34,998 nt of DNA, from NCBI GenBank assembly GCA_018710905.1, contig DVIZ01000194.1:1-34998 (forward strand), read 5' to 3'. Shown here piece by piece: positions 1-7,485 of the stretch. The DNA is from Candidatus Scybalomonas excrementigallinarum (GTDB lineage Bacteria; Bacillota; Clostridia; Lachnospirales; Lachnospiraceae). Position 1 is the stretch's first letter, and each line of letters opens with the position of its first letter. A model generated the notes under the pieces. The model saw nothing but the letters and a program-made list of their open reading frames with translations, did no database searches and had not been told where the DNA came from. Both the position numbers and the translations under genes were made by a program.

Positions 1-2
1 GG

Positions 3-503
3 ACAATTAGTTTTTCTGATAATTATTTTGTTTGTGTTATCAAAAAAAATATAAATTATCAAAATTATAATAAAAATATTATATGTGATTTATTGCATGG
101 AGCAGCGAAAAAATATGTAGATTTGGCTCATAGAGAAGCATTACAGTATGTTTTGGAAGAAATCAATGGAGAAATTATTCCAGTTGTTTCTCTAATTTTT
201 TGGGGAGATAAAGATAAAATTTGGGCAAATCTATCACAAGATGAGATATTTGATTTAGCAGATAATATGCTCAAGCCTATTTTATACGATGAAGACAAAG
301 CAATAGATTATTGGAAAAATTATTATGAAATGAGTTTAGAACAGATAGAATTATTAAAAAAAATTTACTTTAAAAGATTAAATAATACAGGAAAAATATT
401 TTTAAATAATGAGATAAAAAAAATTTTAATGGATTGGTTTGAAGATATTGATGAATGTATTGAGTCATTTCAAGAAATAAATATATTTTTTATAGAAGAG
501 TAA
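3..503 (+). CDS. Unrecognised protein, 5' end outside the window
   Basis: This frame is open from the left edge of the window to a TAA at 501-503, so the visible 166 codons are the C-terminal part of a longer gene; an internal TTG at 93 is not a convincing start because the frame continues upstream and no ribosome binding site is seen there. The visible protein is acidic, rich in Asn, Ile, Lys and Glu, predicted mainly helical, with no signal peptide, membrane segment or motif I recognise. It lies just upstream of a YD-repeat fragment and an IS3 remnant. That layout resembles the immunity gene plus displaced RHS tip found behind polymorphic RHS toxin genes, so an immunity protein is one possibility, but this is context only. 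Base composition is strikingly AT-rich compared with the genes after 8.7 kb. Confidence 0.6.
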   Translation, partial: TISFSDNYFVCVIKKNINYQNYNKNIICDLLHGAAKKYVDLAHREALQYVLEEINGEIIPVVSLIFWGDKDKIWANLSQDEIFDLADNMLKPILYDEDKAIDYWKNYYEMSLEQIELLKKIYFKRLNNTGKIFLNNEIKKILMDWFEDIDECIESFQEINIFFIEE

Positions 504-544
504 AAAATATATTATATTATATTATAAGATTGTTTTTTGAATAA

Positions 545-715
545 AATTCTATAAGAAATATCATAAAAGTTATCCCAAAAGGGAAAGAAACCGATTCCTT
601 TGAACTCACTTATGATTATGACTTAAAAGATCGTATTGTCAATGTAAAAGATTGTCTAGGAGCCATTTATCAATATGAATATGATAAAAACGATCGAACC
701 GTAAAAGAAGTATAA
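545..715 (+). pseudogene. RHS/YD-repeat protein fragment
   Basis: Frame 545-715 translates to about 56 residues with no start codon, ending at TAA 713-715. It contains two tandem YD-repeat signatures, LTYDYDLKDRIVNVKD and YQYEYDKNDRTVKEV, the classic (Y)xYDxxxR(V/I/T)xxxxD pattern of RHS/wall-associated repeat proteins. RHS proteins are thousands of residues long, so this is a displaced or decayed tip, not a gene. It begins right after a stop codon at 542-544 and runs directly into the end of an IS3 orfA, which suggests that the element inserted into or beside the RHS locus. I am confident of the YD-repeat pattern and less sure whether it is an orphan tip or a degraded full gene. Confidence 0.65.
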
Positions 716-1633
716 ATCCAATTACGTAAAAAAATAAATAGTCAGAGATGGAGAACGATATTTTAAAGCAGGCAGTGCTGATACTAGGACGAAAGTAAAA
801 GTGATAAAGGCAAATGCCCACAAATACTAGGTATCAGCAATGTGTGCTGTCCTATAAATTTCAAGCTTCACCTATTATTATGAGTGTAAATAAAAACGAG
901 AAGATCAAGAGCTTGTGAGATCTGTTCGAGAAATTTTTCGCTTAAGTCGTAACAATTATGGAACTCGAAAAATAAAAGTAGAATCAGCAAAGGAAGGAAA
1001 AATCGTATCTCGTCGCCGCATTGGACGAAGTATGAAACAAGAAGGACTTGTATCGAATTATACGATTGCTCAATATAAACTACATATTCCAAAATGTAAT
1101 GAAGATAAGGCAGAAACGTATTAGAATCGAAAGTTTCAAGAACAACCAAAACATCGTGTTGTTGTAAGTGATTTAACATATGTAAGAGTCGGGAAACACT
1201 GGAATTATATATGTGTTCTTGTTGACCTTTTTAACCGAGAAATTATCACTTATAGTGTTGGTAAAAATAAAGATTCGAACTTAGTTATACAAGCATTTTC
1301 AAAGGTGAAAATCAATCTTAGGCAGATACAGCTATTTCATACCGATCGTAGAAATAAATTTAAAAATAAACAAATCGATGAAACATTGAAAGCTTTTGAA
1401 ATCGAATGTTCTCTTAGTATGAAAGGGTGTCTTATGATAATGCAGTTGTTGAAGCAACCTATAGAATAATCAAAACAGATTTTATCAACCAAAGAACTTT
1501 CTTTTCCTTAGAGCAGTTAGAAATTGAATTGGTAGAATATATAAACTGGTTTAATCACCATAGAATCCATTCTTCACTGAATTATTTAAGTCCAAGAGAG
1601 TTTGAAAAAAATATCCTTAAAAAAGTTGTTTGA
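716..1633 (+). mobile_element. Decayed IS3-family insertion sequence
   Basis: The remnant starts within the last part of orfA: the frame ending at TAA 796-798 reads MENDILKQAVLILGRK, the typical C-terminal leucine-zipper end of IS3 OrfA, with a frame disruption just upstream near 735-748. OrfB follows from about 801. Both orfs carry stops or frameshifts, so no active transposase can be made. The left end and the start of orfA are missing, and I could not identify terminal inverted repeats or target duplications. It interrupts or abuts the RHS fragment on its left. Confidence 0.8.
801..1633 (+). pseudogene. IS3-family transposase OrfB, broken
   Basis: This is a DDE integrase-type transposase. 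The reading frame from GTG 801 is interrupted by in-frame stops at 828-830, 855-857, one near 885 and 1122-1124, and then shifts by one base near 1430, after which the C-terminus is read in frame 1427-1633. Landmarks of IS3 OrfB are clear: the N-terminal region around NYGTRKIKVESAKEGK and VSRRRIGRSMKQEGL, the first catalytic Asp in VVVSDLTYVRVGKHWNYI, the second in FHTDRRNKF (normally HTDRGNEF, so a Gly is lost), and the Glu in AVVEATYRIIKTDF followed by HHRIHSSLNYLSP. At 1428-1435 the expected GCPYDNAV is broken by loss of one base. Several stops plus a frameshift make this a true pseudogene, not a programmed frameshift. Confidence 0.88.
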
Positions 1634-1714
1634 AAATGTGTTGATAATTTCGGTTTTTAATAAATTTTTTATGAGAATATAATTAAAACAAAGATAGAAA
1701 AAAGGAATGTTATT

Positions 1715-3148
1715 ATGAATAGAATTGATATGGAGAAAATTATTAATTATCATATAGTAAAAGATAATATTGATTGTAAGGGGATAAATATAGTCGATTT
1801 AGTAAAACATATTTTAAATAAGAAATGTGAGATTGTTAATACTGATAAGAAAGAGAATGGACATTTTATTGCGACAGCAGATTTTTGGGATGATATGCGT
1901 AATAGTCAAGTTAAGATGAATTTAGTATTGGAATATGATGAAATGACTATTTATGAGGTGAAATTAGGTGTATATAAACAAGAAAATGATTTGAATGATT
2001 ACACAATGGACACCAAATTATACTATTATGAGAATCTTGATATATATAAATCTATCCAAGAAATACGAGCTGAAAATTATAATCCTAAAACAGTAAGAAT
2101 TTACAAACTAATGTATAATTCATATCCTATAGAAGGTACTTATTCATTTAATTTAAAAAATTGTAATTTGATTTTTCATACTATTAATATTATAGAAAGA
2201 GGAGAACCTCTTACAGAACACATTGTAGCATTTGATGTAAAAATAAAGACCATAAATATTCAAGAGGCAAGAGCAATAGCGTATAATATAGTAGCTGATT
2301 TTACTAGTTACTTGTCAGTATTATTAGATGTTAGCTTTTATGAACCACAATCCATATATCGGAATTTTGTAAGGTTATCTCGTAACCAGTCTTATCAGAG
2401 AATTATATCACATGAACGATTTCGAACTTCGTTTATAGATAAAGAATTAAATTTGGTTATCAAAAATAATATGAATGGATTAACCACAGTGGATGATGTA
2501 AAAAAAGGAGAAAACTTTGACAGTGGATACATTTCAATGGAATTGTCAAATAACAATAATGTAAGTTGGATAGTACCCTATGGAAATACTAAAAATGTAG
2601 AGGAAGTATTTGAGAAACATAGATTAGAAAAAGTTCCTAGATCTCAACCAAAATATTCAAAGGAGATAATGGAAGATTTGTTTGTACCTGGACAGAAAAT
2701 ATTAATTCCTAAATGTATCAGAGAATATTTCAGAGAGATAGATAACTTAGAAAACAAAAAGAAGAGATATTTTAGAAATAGTGCTAGGTTATATAATATG
2801 AGTAAATTCATGGAGGTAAATGGAGCGTCCTTACAGATTGCACTTTTAGTAGCAAGTGTTGAAAGCTTAGCAAAGGCAGAAGGATTAAATTATTCAGAGT
2901 TTGTGAAAGAATATTGTCAATTTGCTAATAAAAGTGATATTGATGAAATGTATGAAATGCGTTCAAAATTATTTCATTCTGGAGAATTTTCATTTTTCGA
3001 ATTTGATATTAGTATGAATCCATATTTGAATCCAGTATTTGAACATTTCTCAGAAAAATATACGAAGTATCGTAGAATAATAAGGAAATCAATCATTACT
3101 TGGATTACAAGAAATGTGTTGAATCAAAAAGATGGTTCTAAAGAATAG
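1715..3148 (+). CDS. Large protein with C-terminal HEPN-like (ApeA-type) domain
   Basis: 477 aa, ATG at 1715 preceded by AAAGGA at 1701-1706. I recognise no family with certainty. The last ~120 residues look like a HEPN domain of the kind found in ApeA-type anti-phage proteins: a helix with LLVASVESLAKAEG followed about 30 residues later by EMRSKLFHSGEF, where R416 and H421 make the RX4H motif typical of HEPN ribonucleases. The first ~300 residues are mixed alpha/beta with no membrane segment and could be the sensing part. It stands alone between two IS3 remnants and close to a type I toxin-like gene, in AT-rich DNA, which fits a mobile defence gene. By family knowledge such proteins cut RNA on phage sensing; that this one does is inference. 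It could also be a non-defence HEPN protein. Confidence 0.6.
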   Translation: MNRIDMEKIINYHIVKDNIDCKGINIVDLVKHILNKKCEIVNTDKKENGHFIATADFWDDMRNSQVKMNLVLEYDEMTIYEVKLGVYKQENDLNDYTMDTKLYYYENLDIYKSIQEIRAENYNPKTVRIYKLMYNSYPIEGTYSFNLKNCNLIFHTINIIERGEPLTEHIVAFDVKIKTINIQEARAIAYNIVADFTSYLSVLLDVSFYEPQSIYRNFVRLSRNQSYQRIISHERFRTSFIDKELNLVIKNNMNGLTTVDDVKKGENFDSGYISMELSNNNNVSWIVPYGNTKNVEEVFEKHRLEKVPRSQPKYSKEIMEDLFVPGQKILIPKCIREYFREIDNLENKKKRYFRNSARLYNMSKFMEVNGASLQIALLVASVESLAKAEGLNYSEFVKEYCQFANKSDIDEMYEMRSKLFHSGEFSFFEFDISMNPYLNPVFEHFSEKYTKYRRIIRKSIITWITRNVLNQKDGSKE

Positions 3149-3261
3149 TTTAAAATGATGTGAAATTGTGTAGAGACAACTTTCAGTATATCAATTTTAT
3201 AATTAGAATTCATAGTATAATAGCATACGCTGAAATAGGATACTGTTGTGATATAATATAG

Positions 3262-3291
3262 TTGTAACACTTCAATCTAATAGGATATAAT
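3262..3291 (+). promoter_or_regulatory. Possible promoter upstream of the toxin-like gene
   Basis: TTGTAA at 3262-3267 and TATAAT at 3286-3291 are separated by 18 bases. Another TATAAT lies at 3252-3257, but with no good -35. The region is so AT-rich that chance matches are likely. Confidence 0.3.
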
Positions 3292-3331
3292 CTTAGTAGG
3301 AAGTGAGGTATGTTACAAATGAAATCACATT

Positions 3332-3436
3332 ATGAATAGGAAAGGATTTCACGTTAGTCTACCAACTGTGTATAAATATATGAACAAGGAATTGCATCTG
3401 TTCTCCATTGTACGAAATAGGAATCACTATAAGTGA
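3332..3436 (+). pseudogene. IS3-family OrfB scrap (second element)
   Basis: A 34-codon frame (ATG 3332 to TGA 3436) reads GFHVSLPTVYKYMNKELHLF followed by SIVRNRNHYK. This matches the helix-turn-helix stretch near the N-terminus of one IS3 OrfB subgroup. It differs in subgroup from the element at 716-1633. Nothing of the catalytic domain follows, so it is a relic. It is unlikely to be translated as a functional protein. Confidence 0.6.
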
Positions 3437-3446
3437 TTATGGTTGT

Positions 3447-3460
3447 CCCCCGAAAGGGGG
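3447..3460 (+). promoter_or_regulatory. CCCCC-GAAA-GGGGG hairpin at the toxin ribosome binding site
   Basis: Five C (3447-3451), a GAAA tetraloop (3452-3455) and five G (3456-3460) form a tight hairpin. The G run continues to 3463 and is the only purine-rich ribosome binding site before the ATG at 3468. Pairing would therefore hide or compete for the Shine-Dalgarno bases, as is known for mRNAs of type I toxins whose translation is held back. Confidence 0.6.
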
Positions 3461-3467
3461 GGGAACT

Positions 3468-3575
3468 ATGAGTACATATGAGATCATAATGATAGCAATT
3501 AACGTTGCTCGTTTGATTGTAACTGTGATTTTTAGTTCAAAAAAAATAAAAAAAATAATCACCGCCGCCAAGTAG
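3468..3575 (+). CDS. Small hydrophobic peptide, holin-like type I toxin candidate
   Basis: A 35-codon gene, ATG 3468 to TAG 3575. The peptide starts MSTYEIIMIAINVARLIVTV, a single membrane-spanning helix of about 20 residues, then a basic tail with KKIKK and ITAAK. This layout (short MxTYE start, one helix, Lys-rich end) is that of the putative holin-like toxin / TxpA-BsrG type peptides of Firmicutes, made by type I toxin-antitoxin loci. The mRNA has a hairpin at the ribosome binding site and a strong terminator overlapping the last codons, both usual for such loci. The antitoxin would be an antisense RNA overlapping the 3' end from the other strand; I cannot show its promoter. The toxin role is inference from form and context. 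Confidence 0.6.
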   Translation: MSTYEIIMIAINVARLIVTVIFSSKKIKKIITAAK

Positions 3576-3587
3576 TGATTATTTTTT
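3550..3587 (+). terminator. Terminator overlapping the toxin-like gene's 3' end
   Basis: A perfect 13-bp stem, left arm 3550-3562 (ends in ATAATCAC) and right arm 3575-3587 (starts GTGATTAT), has a GC-rich 12-base loop. The right arm ends in six T; the left arm starts with an A run, so it can work on both strands. The stop codon lies at the loop/stem border. This supports convergent transcripts. Confidence 0.8.
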
Positions 3588-3614
3588 AATCAATAAATGA
3601 TCATTTTTGGACAA

Positions 3615-3643
3615 CCAGATTCATTCTGGCTGATTCCTTTTTT
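3615..3643 (+). terminator. Second hairpin with T run behind the toxin-like gene
   Basis: CCAGA (3615-3619) and TCTGG (3625-3629) enclose TTCAT, followed by a T run at 3638-3643. The stem is short. It could be a back-up terminator or part of the region where an antisense RNA starts. Confidence 0.4.
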
Positions 3644-3698
3644 AACTATATTATATCAAATTTTAGAGGAAATACAACCTTTATTTAAATAGAGAGCT

Positions 3699-4922
3699 TT
3701 AGTTAGATATGAGATTGTTTCTATATTGTTTTGGTGAAATTCCAATTTCTTTTTTAAACAGTGTATAAAAATAAGAAGTATTATTTAAACCAATTAAATC
3801 TCCAATTTCCTCAATCGATAGCTCTGTATTCTTTAATAATTTAAGGGAAGTATAAATTCGTTTTTTATTAATATAGGTAATCATATTCATTCCCAATTCT
3901 TTCTTAAATAAACGAGTTAGATAATCAGGGGATAACCCAATCTCATAAGCAACTTTTTTTACGGTAAGACTAGAGGAAAGATTTAAGTGAATAAAGGTAA
4001 GTGCTTGTTTTACGATTGGGGAATATTGGGAAAGAGAATATTCTTTTGTAAGACGGCAATAGGAACGTACCATTTGAAGTGGAATAGCATTAAGAACTTC
4101 TAGAGATAAAGCATGTTCGATTCTTATTGCCCATTTACCAGATAACTCGTCTAAGTAGATCGGATGTACGCCACCAACATGAGCTGCCTTACGAAATAGT
4201 GTATTTGCACTTAGTAAAATATTTTTTGTATTTCTGACAGAATCTTTCGTACGAATAATTTCTGAATGTTTTAATCTATATTTTTCAAAATGTGATTCTG
4301 CAAGTATAATATCACCCTTTGTAATATAAGATAGCAACTTATCTTCAACAGTATAACGTTCTTCTAGTATTTTGTACATGGAAGTGCGATTCATATCTTC
4401 CATTAATAAATCATAACTCGAATCCTGCTTTGGTAGAATACTTAAATCAAGTGTATTTAAACGAGGAGGAATTTTATTTTTTGTGACATATTCATTGATC
4501 GTATATAAAATTTCAAATACGGATGTTGCATCAATACATGGAACTGATTGGTAATAAAGTTTAAGTTTGGCGGCATAATCTAAGTTAAGTTTTAGATTAT
4601 TAATAATAGGATAAACGAGATCATCTGTGATAGGATTTTCTAGAAAAGGTCCTATCATAAGATGTTCATCCAAATCTTCGGATAAACACAATATATAATA
4701 TTGAGTATTTAATGGCGTAATAATACTGGTAATTGTAGAAGTTTTGCACTGCTTAGCATATTGTTTCATGCAGTTGAGAAGGTGATAGCTTACCATAGAG
4801 GAAAAATCGGAATCTTCCTCAAAAGTAATCGAATCAAGTTGACATTTTTTAAACTGTCTTACTTTTACTGGAATACATTTAGAAAGTAATTTCTTTGTAA
4901 AATCTAAAATATCGAATTGCAT
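3699..4922 (-). CDS. AraC-family transcriptional regulator
   Basis: 407 aa on the minus strand. The ATG at 4920-4922 is chosen because AAGGAGG sits 6 bases before it; an in-frame ATG 19 codons upstream has no such site. The C-terminal ~100 residues are the AraC double helix-turn-helix: VKKVAYEIGLSPDYLTRLFK is the first, and IEEIGDLIGLNNTSYFYTLF with the closing GISPKQYRN is the second, the most conserved part of the family. The N-terminal ~290 residues are not a standard cupin sugar sensor to my eye; they resemble the long, Cys-containing sensor regions of other clostridial AraC proteins. The gene diverges from the GH2 glycosidase, so it most likely activates that gene in response to a sugar. 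A palindrome at 4955-4969 upstream of the start could be its own control site. Confidence 0.88.
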   Translation of the reverse strand: MQFDILDFTKKLLSKCIPVKVRQFKKCQLDSITFEEDSDFSSMVSYHLLNCMKQYAKQCKTSTITSIITPLNTQYYILCLSEDLDEHLMIGPFLENPITDDLVYPIINNLKLNLDYAAKLKLYYQSVPCIDATSVFEILYTINEYVTKNKIPPRLNTLDLSILPKQDSSYDLLMEDMNRTSMYKILEERYTVEDKLLSYITKGDIILAESHFEKYRLKHSEIIRTKDSVRNTKNILLSANTLFRKAAHVGGVHPIYLDELSGKWAIRIEHALSLEVLNAIPLQMVRSYCRLTKEYSLSQYSPIVKQALTFIHLNLSSSLTVKKVAYEIGLSPDYLTRLFKKELGMNMITYINKKRIYTSLKLLKNTELSIEEIGDLIGLNNTSYFYTLFKKEIGISPKQYRNNLISN

Positions 4923-4954
4923 AAAGAGCCTCCTTATCAGTAACGAATCTCTGT

Positions 4955-4969
4955 ATGATATAATATCAT
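4955..4969. promoter_or_regulatory. 15-bp AT palindrome upstream of the AraC gene
   Basis: ATGATATAATATCAT reads the same on both strands apart from the centre base. It lies 33-47 bases upstream of the regulator's start codon and contains a -10-like hexamer, so it could be promoter, operator or both. It is AT-only apart from two G/C pairs, so chance is not excluded. Confidence 0.35.
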
Positions 4970-5052
4970 TTGAAATCAATCATAAAACGGATATGTGAAT
5001 ATTATAGACGGATTTCTGAATAAATAAAAGAATCTTTTTTGATATAATGAAT

Positions 5053-5122
5053 CTATCGCCTAGGAAAAGTTTTATCAAAATAAGGTAAAAGGTGATGAGT
5101 CCTAGAAATAAAATATCGATAG
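5053..5122. promoter_or_regulatory. Paired inverted repeats between the regulator and the GH2 gene
   Basis: CTATCG (5053-5058) followed by CCTAGGA (5059-5065) is mirrored by TCCTAG (5100-5105) and CGATAG (5117-5122). A TATAAT at 5139-5144 downstream has only a weak -35 (TCGATA, 5116-5121, 17-base spacing), as expected of an activator-dependent promoter. The repeats may be the AraC binding sites; if transcription instead starts from TATAAT at 5043-5048, they would fold as a leader hairpin. Confidence 0.4.
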
Positions 5123-5193
5123 CATAAAATAAAATGGGTATAATTTTAAGTGATATGCGAGTTTTACAAATTTAGACTTAGGAGGAGAATACG

Positions 5194-7461
5194 ATGAGAA
5201 CAGTATATAATTTTAATACGAAATGGGCGTTTTCAAAAGAAGCAGTAGAGGTACCAAGTGTGATGCCAGAAAAATGGTATTGGGTAACATTACCTCATAC
5301 TTGGAATGATATCGATGGACAAGATGGTGGAAATGATCTTTACAGAGGAACTGCTTATTACGCAAAAGAATTAGAAAAAATAGATTTACCAAAGGCAGAT
5401 CAGTACTATTTAGAATTCAAAGGGGCAAATTCTTCTGCTACTGTATATGTGAATGGAAAAAAATTAGCACATCATGATGGTGGTTACTCTACATGGAGAG
5501 TAAATATTACAGATGTATTAGAGGATAAAAACTTATTTGTTGTTGAAGTAGATAATGCGCAAAATGATAGAATATATCCACAAAATGCAGATTTTACTTT
5601 TTATGGAGGAATTTACCGTGATGTAAATATTATCGCAGTAAATAACTCACATTTCGATTTAGAATATTATGGTGGACCTGGTATTAAAGTAACTCCAGAA
5701 GTCGTAGGTTCAGATGCTAAGGTTGCAGTAGAAGTATTTGTAACAAATGCGAAAGAAAACCAAAGTTTAATTTATGTAGTAAAAGATGCACAAGGCAATA
5801 TCATTGCTGAGAAAGAAACAGCTACATCAGAAACAGAAGTTACATTTGAGATTGAAAATGTTCACTTATGGCATGGTAAAAAAGATCCATATTTATATAC
5901 TGCTGAAGTATATTTAAAAGAAGACACAGAAGTTTTAGATACTGTTATCACTAGATTTGGATGCCGTACGTTTAAAATCGATCCTGAATTAGGATTCCTA
6001 TTAAATGGTGAAGAATATCCTCTTAGAGGGGTATCTCGTCATCAAGATAGATGGGGAATCGGGAATGCATTACTTCCAGAACATCATGAAGAAGATATGG
6101 ATATGATCTGTGAAATGGGAGCGACTACAATACGTCTTGCTCACTATCAACATGACCAATATTTTTATGATTTATGTGATGAAAGAGGTATGATTATATG
6201 GGCAGAAATCCCTTATATTTCTACCCATATGCCAAATGGGAGAGAAAACACAATCTCACAAATGAAAGAATTAATCATTCAAAACTATAACCATCCATCT
6301 ATCGTTGTATGGGGATTATCAAATGAAATCACAATGTCAGGAGAATCTACAGAAGACTTAAGAGAAAATCATGTTATTTTAAATGATTTAGTACATGAGA
6401 TGGATAAAACAAGACTTACAACAATCGCTTGTGTATCTATGTGCAGTATGGATGACCCATATGTACAAATTCCTGATGTCGTATCCTATAACCATTATTT
6501 TGGATGGTATGGCGGAGATACTTCTATGAATGGTCCTTGGTTTGATGAATTCCATGCAAAATATCCAAATATTCCAATCGGATGTAGTGAATATGGATGT
6601 GAAGCATTAAACTGGCATACATCAAATCCGGAACAAGGTGATTATACAGAAGAATATCAAGCATACTATCATGAAGAATTAATTAAACAATTCTTCTCAA
6701 GAAAATACTTATGGGCAACACATGTATGGAATATGTTTGATTTTGGAGCAGATTCACGTAATGAAGGTGGGGAAAATGGACAAAACCATAAAGGTTTAGT
6801 TACTTTTGACCGCAAATATAAAAAAGACGCATTCTATGCTTACAAAGCGTGGTTATCAGACGAACCATTTGTACACATCTGTGGTAAGAGATATGTTGAT
6901 AGAGTAGAAGAAACTACAAAAGTTACTGTTTATTCAAATCAACCGGAAGTGGAATTATTTGCAAATGGTGTAAGTCTTGGAAAACAATCTTCACCGGAAC
7001 ATTTCTTCTATTTTGAAGTACCAAATACAGGAGAAACTACTTTAGAAGCCATCGCTGGTGATTGTAAAGATCATAGTTTTATCCGAAAAGTAGAAGTATT
7101 TAACGAAGAATATCGTTTAAGAGAAAAAGGAGCAATCTTAAACTGGTTTGATATTACGGCTCCAGAAGGATTCTACTCTCTTAATAATAAGATATCTGAC
7201 ATTATGGAATCCGAAGAAGCTGGTAAAGTCTTGACTGAATTTTTAACTCCTTTAGTATCTAGTATGATGGGTGCAGACACCGTAGGAGAAGAAAAAGAAG
7301 AAGATAAAGAAAATAGTAGTTTAAATAAAATAGTAGACATGATGGGAAGTTTTACTGTTCTTAGACTCACAAGTCTTCTTGGTGCTAGTCATGTAGAAGT
7401 TACAAAAGAACAATTACTTGACTTAAATGAGCAGTTAAATAAAGTGGAATGCTTACTATAA
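5194..7461 (+). CDS. Glycoside hydrolase family 2 (beta-glucuronidase or beta-galactosidase)
   Basis: 755 aa, cytoplasmic (no signal peptide); AGGAGGAG stands 8 bases before the ATG. GH2 order: sugar-binding jelly-roll domain (~1-175, with LPHTWND and YRGTAYYAKEL), immunoglobulin-like domain (~180-270), TIM barrel (~275-570), then an Ig-like domain with VTVYSNQPEVELFANG. Catalytic residues are visible: acid/base E378 in WGLSNEI and nucleophile E466 in CSEYGCEA. N531-H-K533 (QNHKGLVTFDRK) matches the NxK pair that holds the carboxylate in beta-glucuronidases, but similar triplets also occur in GH2 beta-galactosidases, so the sugar is open. The last ~110 residues form a helical, acidic tail. 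It diverges from an AraC regulator and is followed by a KDG-kinase-like gene, which favours glucuronides. The enzyme would cleave a terminal sugar from an imported glycoside. Confidence 0.85.
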   Translation: MRTVYNFNTKWAFSKEAVEVPSVMPEKWYWVTLPHTWNDIDGQDGGNDLYRGTAYYAKELEKIDLPKADQYYLEFKGANSSATVYVNGKKLAHHDGGYSTWRVNITDVLEDKNLFVVEVDNAQNDRIYPQNADFTFYGGIYRDVNIIAVNNSHFDLEYYGGPGIKVTPEVVGSDAKVAVEVFVTNAKENQSLIYVVKDAQGNIIAEKETATSETEVTFEIENVHLWHGKKDPYLYTAEVYLKEDTEVLDTVITRFGCRTFKIDPELGFLLNGEEYPLRGVSRHQDRWGIGNALLPEHHEEDMDMICEMGATTIRLAHYQHDQYFYDLCDERGMIIWAEIPYISTHMPNGRENTISQMKELIIQNYNHPSIVVWGLSNEITMSGESTEDLRENHVILNDLVHEMDKTRLTTIACVSMCSMDDPYVQIPDVVSYNHYFGWYGGDTSMNGPWFDEFHAKYPNIPIGCSEYGCEALNWHTSNPEQGDYTEEYQAYYHEELIKQFFSRKYLWATHVWNMFDFGADSRNEGGENGQNHKGLVTFDRKYKKDAFYAYKAWLSDEPFVHICGKRYVDRVEETTKVTVYSNQPEVELFANGVSLGKQSSPEHFFYFEVPNTGETTLEAIAGDCKDHSFIRKVEVFNEEYRLREKGAILNWFDITAPEGFYSLNNKISDIMESEEAGKVLTEFLTPLVSSMMGADTVGEEKEEDKENSSLNKIVDMMGSFTVLRLTSLLGASHVEVTKEQLLDLNEQLNKVECLL

Positions 7462-7485
7462 GATATGGATTTAGGAGAAAATGCA

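Noticed and set aside
868-1179. Minus-strand open frame over the IS3 remnant
   Set aside because: It is the mirror of the conserved OrfB sequence and has no start signal.
1122-1435. Programmed frameshifting as the explanation for the split OrfB
   Set aside because: IS3 frameshifting occurs between orfA and orfB, not inside orfB, and several stop codons are also present.
4923-4979. Nineteen-codon N-terminal extension of the AraC regulator
   Set aside because: AAGGAGG stands at the right distance from the later ATG, and the extension covers the likely promoter palindrome.
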